From NCBI RefSeq assembly GCF_006912135.1, contig NZ_VIRS01000014.1, forward strand, positions 1 through 64,000: a stretch of 64,000 bases of DNA. The letters are read 5' to 3'. A program made the position numbers and the translations under genes. This stretch comes from Cryptosporangium phraense (GTDB lineage Bacteria; Actinomycetota; Actinomycetes; Mycobacteriales; Cryptosporangiaceae). Shown here piece after piece: positions 45,654 through 55,132 of the stretch; within the stretch, counting starts at the first letter, position 1, and each line of letters starts with the position of its first letter. The notes under the pieces were generated by a model. It worked only from the letters and a program-made list of their open reading frames with translations, searched no databases and was not told the DNA's origin.

Positions 45654-46793
45654 GTGGTGGACAACGTCGTGGCGGAGCGCGGAACCGGCGGCCGGTCGTT
45701 ATTCACCGCGCTCGCGCTGACCGGCATCGCCGCGTCCGTCGCCTGGGCCGTGCGTGACATCCCGTCCGCGATCGGTGGCCGGCCGGCCGGTACGCGGCTC
45801 GAGCGCATGCGTCAGTCGCCCCGCTTCCGGGACGGGGCCTTCCAGAACGAGTCGCCCGCGTCGATCGCGCCCGCCGGGCGCGGGATGCTCGGCGAGTTCC
45901 TCTTCGGCCGGCAGCGGCGCAAGCCCACCCGGCCCGTCCCGGTCGTCAGCCCCACGCTCGACGAACTGGCGGCTCCGGCGTCGGAGGGCCTACGTGCGAC
46001 GTGGCTCGGCCACGCGACCGTGCTGCTCGAGATCGAGAGCCGCCGCGTGCTGTTCGACCCGGTCTGGAGCGAGCGCTGCTCGCCGTCGTCGCTGGCCGGC
46101 CCACGCCGGCTGCACCCGGTCCCGCTCGACCTGGGCGCGCTCCCTGCGGTCGACGCGGTCGTCATCTCCCACGACCACTACGACCATCTGGACGAGACGA
46201 GCATCCGGACGCTGGCCCGCTTGCAGGATGCGCCGTTCCTCGTGCCGCTCGGGGTGGGGGCCCATCTGGAGCGCTGGGGAGTCCCGGCGTCCCGGATCGT
46301 CGAGCTCGACTGGGACGAGACCGCGACGGTCGCCGGCCTGGGCTTCACCGCCACCGCGGCCCGGCACTTCTCCGGCCGGCTCCGCTCCGACAACGCGACG
46401 CTCTGGGCGTCCTGGGTCGTGGCCGGCGCCGAACGCAAGGTCTTCTACACCGGCGACTCGGGCTACTTCGAGGGCTACACGACGATCGGCGCCGCCCACG
46501 GCCCGTTCGACCTGACGCTGATCCAGATCGGCGCCTACGCACCGTATTGGCCCGATATCCACATGACGCCCGAGGAGGGCGTCGCCGCGCACGTCGCGGT
46601 GAACGGCGGACTGCTGATCCCGGTGCACTGGGGGACGTTCAACCTCGCGCTGCACGACTGGTCGGAACCGGTCGAGCGGCTGCTGACCGAGGCCGCCGAG
46701 TGCGGTGTTCGCGTCGCGGTACCGCGCCCCGGGCAGGCCATCGACGTCGACGCCGCTCCGGCGCCCGACGGGTGGTGGCGGTCGGTTGCCTGA
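45654..46793 (+). CDS. metallo-beta-lactamase-fold hydrolase (NAPE-PLD/UlaG-like) with N-terminal membrane helix
   Basis: About 379 residues; GTG 45654 or 45657 follows AAGGGGAG, while TTG 45618 lacks one. An N-terminal helix (LFTALALTGIAASVAWAV), then LRATWLGHATVLLEIESRRV, the metal motif SHDHYDHLD, DNATLWASWV, FYTGDSGYF, and IPVHWGTF. Pattern of the NAPE-phospholipase D group, probable membrane-associated phosphodiesterase. Followed by a terminator hairpin. Confidence 0.85.
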   Translation: MVDNVVAERGTGGRSLFTALALTGIAASVAWAVRDIPSAIGGRPAGTRLERMRQSPRFRDGAFQNESPASIAPAGRGMLGEFLFGRQRRKPTRPVPVVSPTLDELAAPASEGLRATWLGHATVLLEIESRRVLFDPVWSERCSPSSLAGPRRLHPVPLDLGALPAVDAVVISHDHYDHLDETSIRTLARLQDAPFLVPLGVGAHLERWGVPASRIVELDWDETATVAGLGFTATAARHFSGRLRSDNATLWASWVVAGAERKVFYTGDSGYFEGYTTIGAAHGPFDLTLIQIGAYAPYWPDIHMTPEEGVAAHVAVNGGLLIPVHWGTFNLALHDWSEPVERLLTEAAECGVRVAVPRPGQAIDVDAAPAPDGWWRSVA

Positions 46794-46830
46794 CCACTCG
46801 ATTTCTCGCTAGTTCTCGCCTGATCCCGCC

Positions 46831-46863
46831 CCGCCCCGCGCCACCCCTCCCGGCGCGGGGCGG
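46831..46863 (+). terminator. GC-rich hairpin terminator
   Basis: CCGCCCCGCGCC pairs perfectly with GGCGCGGGGCGG (12 bp) around a 9-nt loop, 37 bp after the metallo-hydrolase stop. The remainder up to 47073 holds no gene; an AT-rich patch near 47030-47050 is the probable promoter of the next gene. Confidence 0.75.
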
Positions 46864-47073
46864 TGCTATGTCGGCCGTCCGGGGGCAGGCCCCCAGAGCC
46901 CCGGCCCCCAGCTGGTGGTCACCGTTCACGGCGCGCCGACCGTTCGGTTCGACCCCGTCCGCAAGGGCGGTGCGGACCCTGACCGGACGGAGGATTCGGC
47001 GGGGCAGCGCCCGTCGCGCTGACTACTTAGCGTAACTAATTGAAATCAGAATGATCTGGGGGAGGTGGGCACC

Positions 47074-47562
47074 GTGCCGAAGGGATCGCATCGGGACCGA
47101 CGACGCCGTCGGTCGTCGTGGCGAGCGGGGTGGGACGCTGCGGGGGCAGTGGGGCGCTGGGCCGTGATCGTCGGTGGGGTAGCGGGGTTGGTGGTGTGCG
47201 CGGTCGGGTTACCGCTGGCCGCCGCGCCCCGGGCGACGACCGGCACGACGACCGACGGCGCCGCCGCGGACTGCGTGGCCGAGGCCGTCGCCGCGTACCG
47301 GGTCCGCATCGTCTGCGGGATCACCGACCTGGCGCGCGACGGCGACTCGGTCTACGTGGGCTGGCGGACGACGAGCGGCCGGGTGCGCTCGATCTACGAC
47401 CGGGAAGGCGCCGGGCAGACGATCTCGGTGACCGGATACGCCCCGACCGCGCGCGTGGGGCCGCCGCACCGGGTGCTCTGGAAGGTGTGCCGCGACCGGC
47501 AGGCGCCGCTGCCCGACGCCTGCTCGGAGTGGCGCACCGTCTGGGCCGAGCCGGCCGCCTAA
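47074..47562 (+). CDS. hypothetical membrane-anchored protein
   Basis: 162 residues from GTG 47074 (GGGGGAGG 8 nt ahead; GTG 47065 is closer to the site). Basic N-terminus (RDRRRRRSSWR), one membrane helix (WAVIVGGVAGLVVCAVGLPL), and an extracytoplasmic domain with four Cys (ADCVAE, RIVCGI, VWKVCRD-type, DACSEW) likely forming two disulfides. No family recognised. 4-bp convergent overlap with the next gene. Confidence 0.65.
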   Translation: MPKGSHRDRRRRRSSWRAGWDAAGAVGRWAVIVGGVAGLVVCAVGLPLAAAPRATTGTTTDGAAADCVAEAVAAYRVRIVCGITDLARDGDSVYVGWRTTSGRVRSIYDREGAGQTISVTGYAPTARVGPPHRVLWKVCRDRQAPLPDACSEWRTVWAEPAA

Positions 47563-48029
47563 GTGCGTTCGGTGCGCTGGACCGGGCGGCCGGGGCGCCA
47601 GAGCTCGACGATCATGACCTTGCGTTCCTGGTCGACCGAGGTCAGCACCGCTTCGCGCAGATCGACGCGGAACAGGTGGAACGGCTCCGGGGGGTGCCGG
47701 TCGTCGACGTAGGTGCCGAGGTCACCCTGGTCGACCACTTCCACCGCTGAGCCGGCGACCTTCGCGTCGCCGCCGTCCATCGAGCCGTCGCCCGGGTTGG
47801 CGTGAATCGCCACCCGGGCGTCGCGCTGCAGGTCGAGCGCCTTGCGGGCCTGCCACATCGACCCGAACGTCAGGTCGGGCCCGTAGAACTCGACCTCCGT
47901 GCCGCTGACCCGGGGCGAACCATCCGCCCGGAGCGTCGCCATCACGTGGTGCTTCGTGGCCGTGAACCGTGCCTTGATCGCCTCCGCCAACGCCGGTGCC
48001 TCGACGGAGAACTGTTCCCAACTCGCCAT
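47559..48029 (-). CDS. PPOX-class (pyridoxamine-phosphate-oxidase-like) flavin/F420-binding protein
   Basis: 156 residues, split-barrel fold. HHVMATLRADGSPRVSGTEV, FGSMWQARKALDLQRDARVAI and the following KVAGSAVEVVD are typical of PNPOx-like proteins that bind FMN, F420 or haem. The reaction is not predictable. ATG start at 48029. Confidence 0.82.
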   Translation of the reverse strand: MASWEQFSVEAPALAEAIKARFTATKHHVMATLRADGSPRVSGTEVEFYGPDLTFGSMWQARKALDLQRDARVAIHANPGDGSMDGGDAKVAGSAVEVVDQGDLGTYVDDRHPPEPFHLFRVDLREAVLTSVDQERKVMIVELWRPGRPVQRTERT

Positions 48030-48071
48030 GCCCGACAGTCTCGCCGGAAACCCTGACAGTTCCCGGCAGGG

Positions 48072-50036
48072 TTACAGCGCCGGGGCCAAGGTGATCGACG
48101 CGGCGACCTCGTCCGCGGCGGCGGCGTCGAACGACACCGTCCGGTCGTCGGCCCGGGACGCCGGCGGCAGGTCCGCCGCCCGGGCCTCGATCCAGGCCAG
48201 GCACGTCGTGACGATCTGCCGGCCCAGCGGCTGACCGTCGAGGGCCTCGAGCAGCATCAGCGTGCCCGGGTCGTCGGCGGTGACCGGCTTGCGGGCGGTG
48301 CGGTCGGTCTGCGAGAGCACCGGCGAGTTCAGCGCCGCCACCCGGCCGGCCGCCTCGACCAGGCGCACCTCGGCCTCGTCCAGGCCCAGCCGGGCTCCGA
48401 CCTCGCGGCAGAGCTCGGCCACGCCCGATCCCATCGGCGGCTCCTGTTCGAGTGCCGGAGCGATCGTCGAGGCCAGCGCGACGCGGTTCCGGCCGGTCGC
48501 CTTCGCGTGGTACATCGCCCGGTCGGCGTCGCGGATCAGGATCTCGTCGTCGACCAGGCCGATCGCGCAGGCCACACCCAGCGAACCGGTCACCTGGATC
48601 GGCTCGGAGTCCGGGATCTCGACCGGACGGCCGGCCAGCGCCGACCGGAGCCGTTCGGCCAGGATCGACGCCCCGGCCTCGTCGGTGTCGGGCAGCAGCC
48701 AGACGAACTCCTCGCCGCCGAAGCGGGCGACGACGTCGGCGTCCCGGGTGATGCCCTTCAGCCGGGCCGCCGCCTGCACCAGCGCGGCGTCGCCGGCGTG
48801 GTGGCCGCGCTCGTCGTTGATCCGCTTGAAGTGGTCGAGGTCGAGCACGACCAGGCTGAGCGGACGCCCGCTGCGGCGGGCCCGGGCCACCTCGTTGCGC
48901 ATCGTGTCGTCGAAGAACCGGCGGTTGTACAGGCCGGTCAGCGGGTCGGTCACCGCGAGCCGCTCCTGCTCGCGCAGCGCCCGGCCGAGCTGACGGGCCA
49001 GGTCGGTGCGGTCGCGGGTCACCAGGTACTGACGCACCATCAGCCCGCCGAGGACGACCGCGCCCACGGTCAGCGAGAGGTAGCTCCCGCTGAACGCGTG
49101 CTCGAGCGTGCCCAGGCCGAGCACCGAGAGGCCGGCGGCCATCAGCGGGACGGCGGTCAGGTCCCGGCCGATGGCCAGGCGGACGGCGTCCGGCTCGTCG
49201 TGGCGCAGGGCGACCAGGCCGCCGAGCGCGAGCAGGACCGCGGCCAGCTGGTACCCGGAGTCGAGCCAGCTCCCGTCGCCGTAGGTGCCGTGCACCCGGC
49301 CGTAGAGGTAGAGGCAGTCGGTGAGCGCGTACACCAGGTACGACCAGCCGGCCAGCCGCACCGAGACCGGCAGCCGACGGTGCCCGGAGAGGCCGAGCGT
49401 CAGCAGGCAGCCCAGCACGACCAGGTCGGAGAGCGGGTAGAGCGCGGTGACGACCCGAGCCAGGCCGTCGACGTCCTCGATCACCGGGGCCACCAGGACG
49501 CGCCAGCCCAGCGCGCCGAGCCCGAGCAGGACCAGCGAGACGTCGAGCGCGACCCGGCCGCGGCGCGACCGGTGCCCCTGGCCGAACCCGATGACGAAGG
49601 CCGGGATCACGATCAGGTACTGGGCCAGGAACAGCCCATCGGCGGCCGACGGGTAGGCGACGTCCGGGCCCTCGATCTCGACGTACGCGAGCCAGAACAC
49701 CTCGCCGGCCAGCCAGCACAGGTAAGAGATCGCGAGCAGAGCCCAGGTGCGGCCGGTCCGGGTCCGGGCCCGGCGGCGGAACGCGGCGATCACCGCAGTG
49801 CCCGTGGCGAGCCCGATCGGGACCAGGAACAGCACGTTGACCGCCAGCCGGGTGGCCGAGCCGGTGTCACCGGCCAGCCAGTTCAGCAGCGCGAACGCCG
49901 CCACCCAGTACAGACCGCCGATCGCGGCGAACCGTACGACCGCATCACTGCGGACGAGACGGCAGACCGCGATGCTCCGACTGCTCTCGTCCGGGTCGGT
50001 CGAGGCGCCCGCCAGCTCTGCAGCGAACCTCTCCAC
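48072..50036 (-). CDS. membrane diguanylate cyclase (GGDEF)
   Basis: 654 residues. Residues 30-345 hold about nine to ten membrane helices (MASE-like sensor), then a GGDEF domain: DPLTGLYNRRFFDD, LVVLDLDHFKRINDERGHHAGD, and the active-site FGGEEF with the I-site RDAD five residues before it, so catalysis and product feedback look intact. The last about 130 residues (from GSGVAELCREVGARLGLDEA) resemble the helical start of an HD-type domain but no HD/GYP residues are evident. GTG start. Makes cyclic di-GMP, which controls development in actinomycetes. Confidence 0.9.
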   Translation of the reverse strand: MERFAAELAGASTDPDESSRSIAVCRLVRSDAVVRFAAIGGLYWVAAFALLNWLAGDTGSATRLAVNVLFLVPIGLATGTAVIAAFRRRARTRTGRTWALLAISYLCWLAGEVFWLAYVEIEGPDVAYPSAADGLFLAQYLIVIPAFVIGFGQGHRSRRGRVALDVSLVLLGLGALGWRVLVAPVIEDVDGLARVVTALYPLSDLVVLGCLLTLGLSGHRRLPVSVRLAGWSYLVYALTDCLYLYGRVHGTYGDGSWLDSGYQLAAVLLALGGLVALRHDEPDAVRLAIGRDLTAVPLMAAGLSVLGLGTLEHAFSGSYLSLTVGAVVLGGLMVRQYLVTRDRTDLARQLGRALREQERLAVTDPLTGLYNRRFFDDTMRNEVARARRSGRPLSLVVLDLDHFKRINDERGHHAGDAALVQAAARLKGITRDADVVARFGGEEFVWLLPDTDEAGASILAERLRSALAGRPVEIPDSEPIQVTGSLGVACAIGLVDDEILIRDADRAMYHAKATGRNRVALASTIAPALEQEPPMGSGVAELCREVGARLGLDEAEVRLVEAAGRVAALNSPVLSQTDRTARKPVTADDPGTLMLLEALDGQPLGRQIVTTCLAWIEARAADLPPASRADDRTVSFDAAAADEVAASITLAPAL

Positions 50037-50162
50037 GAGTTATCACCCGTTCCCGCGATCCGGGGCGCGCCCTCCTGGCTCAGCCCGTACGGGGAACTCA
50101 TCGGCGTCTCGCCGTGGCCGTCCAAGTGTCGTTCAGGCATCCGACGGTTGCGCCCGGGTAGC

Positions 50163-51146
50163 TCAGTGACGGGTCAGGACGATCTCCACCGCTCCCGGCT
50201 CGGCCGCCAGGTAGCACGACCCGCCGACCGGGAACGCGTAGATCGGGCTCGTGTGCCCCACGTCGACGTTCGCCAGCACCGGGACGCCGGCCAGCTGCGG
50301 CGCGGTCGTGACGATCTCCCGGAGCAGTTCCTGGGTCATCCCGGTGGCCCGCTGGAACCGGCCGATCACCAGCCCGCGGACCGCGACCCCGGTCTGCAGC
50401 AGCGACGTCAGGCGCCGAGCGAAATCGTGGACCGACGACTCGAAGTCGTCCTCGACCACCAGAACCGCCCCGTCCAGGTCGGGCCAGTACGGCGTCCCCT
50501 GCAACAGCGCCAGCGTGCTCAGGTTGCCGCCGATCAGCGGGCCGTTGGCGATGCCCGGCTGCAGCAGCCACCAGCCCTCGTTGCGAGCCGGGGCCGCCCG
50601 CTCGATGTCCGGCCGCCACCACTCGTCGTCGGTCCACGTCGCCGACGGACGCCAGCTCACCGCCGCGCCCGTGAACACCGCGCTCCGGAACGCCTCGATC
50701 GTCGCCTCGTTGTGGTCGCGCATCGCGAACGTCGAGAAGTGCGGGCCCGAGTACGTGACCAGATTCGACCGGGCCAGCAGCGCGCACTGCAGCGCGGTGA
50801 TGTCGGAGAACCCGCTGAGCACCTTCGGGTTCGCCCGGATCAGGTCGTAGTCGAGGTGCGGGAGCAACTGGTTCGAGTGGTAGCCGCCGATCACCGTGAG
50901 AATCCCGTCGACCTCCGGATCGGCGAACGCCTCGTGCAGGTCGGCCACGCGTCCGGCCACCGGACCGGTGCCGAGCGGCCCGGTCTCCTCGACGTGCGCA
51001 CCGAACGAGATCTCGAACCCGAACTCCCGCTGCAGCCGCTCGACCGCGCCCGCGCGCGAAGCGTCCGAAAGAAGGCCTAAAGACGACGACGGCGCGATCA
51101 CCCGGATGCGGGAACCCTCGGTCAGCCGGGGCGGCAGCGTCGTCAC
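50163..51146 (-). CDS. S66-family peptidase (LD-carboxypeptidase / MccF-like)
   Basis: 327 residues; GTG overlaps the previous stop (GTGA). IRVIAPSSSLGLL, ILTVIGGYHSNQLLPHLDYD, the Ser nucleophile in LSGFSDITAL, Glu in LVVEDDFES and His in VDVGHTSPIYAFPVG form the S66 catalytic triad. Could trim peptidoglycan tetrapeptides or, like MccF, cleave microcin-C-type aminoacyl nucleotides. The neighbouring deacylase would fit an aminoacyl-substrate role, but that is speculative. Confidence 0.88.
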   Translation of the reverse strand: MTTLPPRLTEGSRIRVIAPSSSLGLLSDASRAGAVERLQREFGFEISFGAHVEETGPLGTGPVAGRVADLHEAFADPEVDGILTVIGGYHSNQLLPHLDYDLIRANPKVLSGFSDITALQCALLARSNLVTYSGPHFSTFAMRDHNEATIEAFRSAVFTGAAVSWRPSATWTDDEWWRPDIERAAPARNEGWWLLQPGIANGPLIGGNLSTLALLQGTPYWPDLDGAVLVVEDDFESSVHDFARRLTSLLQTGVAVRGLVIGRFQRATGMTQELLREIVTTAPQLAGVPVLANVDVGHTSPIYAFPVGGSCYLAAEPGAVEIVLTRH

Positions 51147-51664
51147 CGGGCCTGCCCCAGCCCGTCGAGGACCTCGGCCGTCGGGAGCGCGGCGAGCGTC
51201 GCTCCGGGGATGCGAATCTTCGATTCGCGCAGCCCGCTGCCGATCACCACCTCGGCCGAGGCCGCGACCGCCGCGTCGATCAGCACCGGCCAGTCGGCCG
51301 GCAGGCCGAGCGGGGTCACCCCGCCGTAGGCCATCCCGGTGATCTCGACCACCTCGTCCAGCGGTGCGAACGACACCTTGCGGACGTCCAGGTGACGGCG
51401 GACGAGCCCGTTGATGTCGGCCCGGGTCGTGGCCAGCACGAGGCAGGCCGCGTACTTGACGACGCCTCCCCGCTTGCCCGCCACGACGACGCAGTTCGCC
51501 GACTCGTCCAAGGGCTCGCCGTACCGGGCGCAGAAGGCCTCGGTGTCGGCGTCGGTCGGGTCGATCGCAGCGACCTTGGCCCCCTCCACGAGGGCCTTCC
51601 CTACCGGTGGGGCCAGCAGTTCCAGGTGGTCGGCGGCGGGCAGCCAATCCAGCTTCTCGGTCAC
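51143..51664 (-). CDS. YbaK/EbsC-type aminoacyl-tRNA deacylase
   Basis: 173 residues from GTG 51664. Domain motifs: CVVVAGKRGGVVKYAACLVL with the catalytic Lys, RRHLDVRKVSFAPLDEV, TGMAYGGVTPLGLP and IGSGLRESKIRIPG. The family hydrolyses mischarged tRNA such as Cys- or Ala-tRNA-Pro. Upstream in an operon with the S66 peptidase. Confidence 0.85.
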   Translation of the reverse strand: MTEKLDWLPAADHLELLAPPVGKALVEGAKVAAIDPTDADTEAFCARYGEPLDESANCVVVAGKRGGVVKYAACLVLATTRADINGLVRRHLDVRKVSFAPLDEVVEITGMAYGGVTPLGLPADWPVLIDAAVAASAEVVIGSGLRESKIRIPGATLAALPTAEVLDGLGQAR

Positions 51665-51717
51665 GTGCGATCCTCCGATCTGTTGGCTGCAACCCAACCA
51701 CGGATGCGAGGGCGTTG

Positions 51718-52491
51718 ATGACCGAGGTGGTTCTGCTGACCGGCGCGGCCGGCCTGATCGGTTCGGCACTCCGGACCCGGATGGCCCGGCCCGGGCGGCT
51801 GCTACGCCTGTTCGACACCGCGACGCTGGGCGCACCCGGCCCGGACGAGCAGGTCATCCAGGCGTCGGTCACCGACCCGGCCGCGGTCACCGACGCCTGC
51901 GCCGGCGTCGACGCGATCGTGCACCTGGCCGGCATCTCCGGCGAGGCGCCCTACGACGAGATCCAGGCCGTGAACGTCGAGGGCACCCGGAACGTGTTCG
52001 AGGGCGCCCGCGAGCACGGGATCTCCCGGGTCCTGCTGGCCAGCTCGAACCACGCCGTCGGTTTCGCGCGGCGGGAAGACGAACCCCTGCCCGCCGACGT
52101 CCCGTTCGCGCCCGACACCTGGTACGGCTGGTCGAAGACGTCGATGGAGTCGATGGGGCAGCTCTACCACCACCGGTTCGGGATGGACGTCGTCGCGCTG
52201 CGGATCGGGACCTGCCGCGAGACGCCGCCGCACGTGCGCTCGCTGGCGACCTGGCTCTCCCTCGACGACGCGGCCCGGCTGGTCGAGGCGTCGCTGAGCA
52301 CGCCGTCGCCGGGGTTCCGGCAGGTCTGGGGCGTCTCGGCGAACACCCGGAACTGGTGGTCGCTGGCCGAGGGTTTCGCCATCGGCTACGCCCCGGAGGA
52401 CGACGCCGAGGCCTACGCCGACCAGGTCGACGGTGAGCCCACCGACCTCGTCGGCGGGCCGTTCACCACGATCCCGCTGGGTGAGCGTTGA
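51718..52491 (+). CDS. NAD-dependent epimerase/dehydratase family, uronate dehydrogenase-like
   Basis: 257 residues, extended SDR. NAD site LLTGAAGLIGSAL, VHLAGISGEAPYDEI, VLLASSNHAVGF (the SSNHAVGF segment is typical of uronate dehydrogenases) and YGWSKTSMESMG with Tyr/Lys. It would oxidise glucuronate or galacturonate to the lactone. Converges with, and overlaps by 29 bp, the Gfo/Idh/MocA gene. Confidence 0.85.
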   Translation: MTEVVLLTGAAGLIGSALRTRMARPGRLLRLFDTATLGAPGPDEQVIQASVTDPAAVTDACAGVDAIVHLAGISGEAPYDEIQAVNVEGTRNVFEGAREHGISRVLLASSNHAVGFARREDEPLPADVPFAPDTWYGWSKTSMESMGQLYHHRFGMDVVALRIGTCRETPPHVRSLATWLSLDDAARLVEASLSTPSPGFRQVWGVSANTRNWWSLAEGFAIGYAPEDDAEAYADQVDGEPTDLVGGPFTTIPLGER

Positions 52492-53449
52492 ACTCGGCGG
52501 CGGTGCGGGCGCGGTCGAGCGTCCGCATGATCGACAGCGTCTCGTCGAGCGTCATCAGCGGGGACTCGGTCTCGCCGGCGCGGATGCGCCGCGCGACCTC
52601 CTCGGCCTGGAACGTGTAGCCGAGGCCGGGGAGCGTGAACTCCTCGGTCACCGGCTCGGCGCCGGTGCGGACCAGCGTGAACTTCTCCGGCCGGAAGAAC
52701 GTCGGCGGGATGTCGATCCGGCCGGTCGTGCCGGAGATCGCGGCCCGGATCGGGTTGAGGCCGCGCAGCGAGCAGTGCAGCACCGCGACCGCACCGGACT
52801 CGTACCCCAGCAGCACACCGGTGTTCGCGTCGACGCCGGTCGGCGCGAGCCCGGTGGTGGCCAGCACGGTGGCCGGCTCGCCGAGGATCATCGACGCGAA
52901 CGAGATCGGGTAGACCCCGAGGTCGAGCAGCGCGCCGCCGCCGAGCTCGGGCGCGAACAGCCGCCCGGCCGGGTCGTACTCGGCCGGGAACCCGAAGTCG
53001 GCCTCGACGGTCACGACCTCGCCGATCGCGCCGTCGGCGAGCAGGTCGCGGATCCGGGCGATGGCCGGGTTGAACCGCGTCCACATCGCTTCCATGCAGA
53101 ACACGCCGGCCGCCCGGGCGGCCGCGACGACCTCGGCCGCCTCGACCTCGTCCATCGTGAACGGTTTCTCGACCAGGACGTGCTTACCGGCGCCGATGAA
53201 GGTCAGCGCGGCCGACGCGTGCCCCGAGTGCGGGGTGGCGACGTAGATGACGTCGACGTCGGGGTCGTCGGCCAGAGCCTGATAGCTGGCATGGGCGTGG
53301 GGGATGCCGAATTCGTCCGCGTAGGCCGTCGCGGTCTCCGCGGCCCGCGAGCCGACGGCCACGACCTCGTGGTCGTCCAGCGTCCGCAGGTCGGAGGTGA
53401 ACGTCCGGGCGATGCCCCCGGTACCCAGAATGCCCCAGCGCAGCGTCAC
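52463..53449 (-). CDS. Gfo/Idh/MocA-family oxidoreductase
   Basis: 328 residues. NAD(P) site WGILGTGGIARTF, VDVIYVATPHSGHA, VEKPFTMDEVEA (EKP catalytic Lys), and the C-terminal beta-sheet domain with GGGALLDLGVYPISF (DLGVYPI motif). Sugar or inositol-type dehydrogenase. Start overlaps the stop of the NagA-like gene (GTGA), so the two are co-translated. Confidence 0.88.
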   Translation of the reverse strand: MTLRWGILGTGGIARTFTSDLRTLDDHEVVAVGSRAAETATAYADEFGIPHAHASYQALADDPDVDVIYVATPHSGHASAALTFIGAGKHVLVEKPFTMDEVEAAEVVAAARAAGVFCMEAMWTRFNPAIARIRDLLADGAIGEVVTVEADFGFPAEYDPAGRLFAPELGGGALLDLGVYPISFASMILGEPATVLATTGLAPTGVDANTGVLLGYESGAVAVLHCSLRGLNPIRAAISGTTGRIDIPPTFFRPEKFTLVRTGAEPVTEEFTLPGLGYTFQAEEVARRIRAGETESPLMTLDETLSIMRTLDRARTAAEFNAHPAGSW

Positions 53450-54588
53450 GCCCTCATTGTGAACGACCCGCCGACCAGCACCTCTTCGACCTCCAGGTCG
53501 GCGCCGAGGACGAGCAGGTCGGCGGCCAGGCCGGGCACCAGCGCGCCGACCCGGTCGGCGATGCCGATGGCTCGGGCCGGGGTCGCGCTCAGAGCGGTGA
53601 CCGCGTCGATCAGCGGCACCCCGGCGTCGACGGCCCGGCGCAGCGCGATGTCCTGGGTGAGCGTGCTCCCGGCGGTCGCGCCGCTGCCCTCGATCAGCGC
53701 GACGCCACCCCGGACGTCCACCGAGCGCGGGCCGACCTGGTACTGGCCGTCGCCGGAGCCGGCCGCCGCCATCGCCGCGGTGACCAGCGCGATCCGCTCC
53801 GGACCGCAGAGCCGGAACGCCATCGCGAGCAGCGCGTCGTGGACGTGGATGCCGTCGGCGATCAGCTGCACGACGACGTCCGGGTGCTCGAGCAGCGCGC
53901 CGACCGCCCCCGGTTCGCGCTGCTGCGGCCCGGGCTGGGCGTGGAAGAGGTGGGTGGCCAGCGTCGCGCCGGCCTCGATCGCGGCCAGCGTGCGCTCGTA
54001 GCCGGCCCCGGTGTGCCCGATCGCCACCAGCACGCCGGCGTCGACCGCCCGTTTCACCAGCTCGAGCGCGCCCGGCAGCTCGGGGGCCAGCGTCAGCACA
54101 CGCAGGTGCCCTCGGCAGGCGTCGATCAGCGTCTGCAGCGCGTCGACGTCGGGCGGGATCATCGCCGCCGGGTCCTGCTCGCCGGCGTGCGCGGGGGAGA
54201 GAAACGGGCCCTCGGCGTGGATGCCGGCCAGCGCCCCGGCCTCGACCAGAGGTGCGAGTGCGGACGCGGCCCGAGCCATCTCGTCGAGCGGCGCGGTGGC
54301 CAGACTCGCCAGCGCCGACGTCGTCCCGTGAGTGCGGTGCAGGGCCCCGATCGCGGCCGGCGCGTCCGGCTCACCACTGCAGTAACTCTGGCCACCGCCA
54401 CCGTGGACGTGCAGGTCGACGAAGCCCGGTACGAGCCACCGTCCACCCAGGTCGACGACCTCGGCGTCGCGGGGGAGAGCCCGCTCGGGGCCACCGACGG
54501 CGGCTATTTTTCCCGATTGGAGAGCCACCCAACCACCCGGCACGACCCCGACCGGTGACACCAGCGTGGCGTCGGACAGGACGGTCAT
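53446..54588 (-). CDS. NagA-like N-acetylglucosamine-6-phosphate deacetylase homologue lacking the catalytic Asp
   Basis: 380 residues, amidohydrolase TIM barrel. LVPGFVDLHVHGGGG, IHAEGPFLSPAHAG (metal Glu), IGHTGA and THLFHAQPGPQQREPG follow NagA order. Two deviations are visible: the LFNAM motif reads LFHAQ, and the catalytic Asp of the VTDAMAAAG motif is Ala (VTAAMAAAG, near 53770). Without that Asp, deacetylation by the known mechanism is not expected, so the protein may be inactive or act on another substrate. ATG has an AAGGAG site. Operon with the Gfo/Idh/MocA gene. Confidence 0.85.
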   Translation of the reverse strand: MTVLSDATLVSPVGVVPGGWVALQSGKIAAVGGPERALPRDAEVVDLGGRWLVPGFVDLHVHGGGGQSYCSGEPDAPAAIGALHRTHGTTSALASLATAPLDEMARAASALAPLVEAGALAGIHAEGPFLSPAHAGEQDPAAMIPPDVDALQTLIDACRGHLRVLTLAPELPGALELVKRAVDAGVLVAIGHTGAGYERTLAAIEAGATLATHLFHAQPGPQQREPGAVGALLEHPDVVVQLIADGIHVHDALLAMAFRLCGPERIALVTAAMAAAGSGDGQYQVGPRSVDVRGGVALIEGSGATAGSTLTQDIALRRAVDAGVPLIDAVTALSATPARAIGIADRVGALVPGLAADLLVLGADLEVEEVLVGGSFTMRA

Positions 54589-54748
54589 GCCGCTCCTTAC
54601 GCAGATCAGAACGGTAGGTCATCGTACCTTCGGCCAGTTGTATCCGGCCGCGTGCATCAGCGTCGCGTCAGACTGTGCACAGAGCCCCGTCCGGAGCCGT
54701 TCCGATGGCTACAGTGGGGACGCTGGCCGGAGGAGGGACGAGGAGTTC

Positions 54749-55087
54749 ATGGACCAGAGCCACGTCCCGGCGCCCCTCGACGAAGCTGATGAAACTCATG
54801 AGGCTGCCGAGAACGCCGGGCCGGAACTGAACGATTCAGGGTTGACCGAGCGCGAACTAGCGATCCTGGCATTCGAACGGCAGTGGTGGCAGTTCGCCGG
54901 TGCCAAAGAGCAGGCGATTCGCGACCAGTTCTCGATGTCGGCGACCCGGTACTACCAGCTGTTGAACGCATTGATCGACCGGCACGACGCACTGGTGCAC
55001 GACCCGATGCTGGTGAAGAGGCTGCGTCGCGTGCGGGCGCAACGTCAGCGCCAGCGCTCGGCTCGCCGCCTCGGCGTCCGCCTGTAG
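54749..55087 (+). CDS. DUF3263 protein
   Basis: 112 residues from ATG 54749 (AGGAG directly ahead). An acidic N-terminal 35 residues, then LTERELAILAFERQWWQFAG, KEQAIRDQFSMSATRYYQLL and a basic C-terminal tail, matching DUF3263, a small actinobacterial family with an HTH-like helical region. Probably DNA-binding; role unknown. Confidence 0.85.
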   Translation: MDQSHVPAPLDEADETHEAAENAGPELNDSGLTERELAILAFERQWWQFAGAKEQAIRDQFSMSATRYYQLLNALIDRHDALVHDPMLVKRLRRVRAQRQRQRSARRLGVRL

Positions 55088-55132
55088 GTCCCTTCGGGCG
55101 CGTGCCGCCGGGGCACGCGTCCGCCGGAAGGT

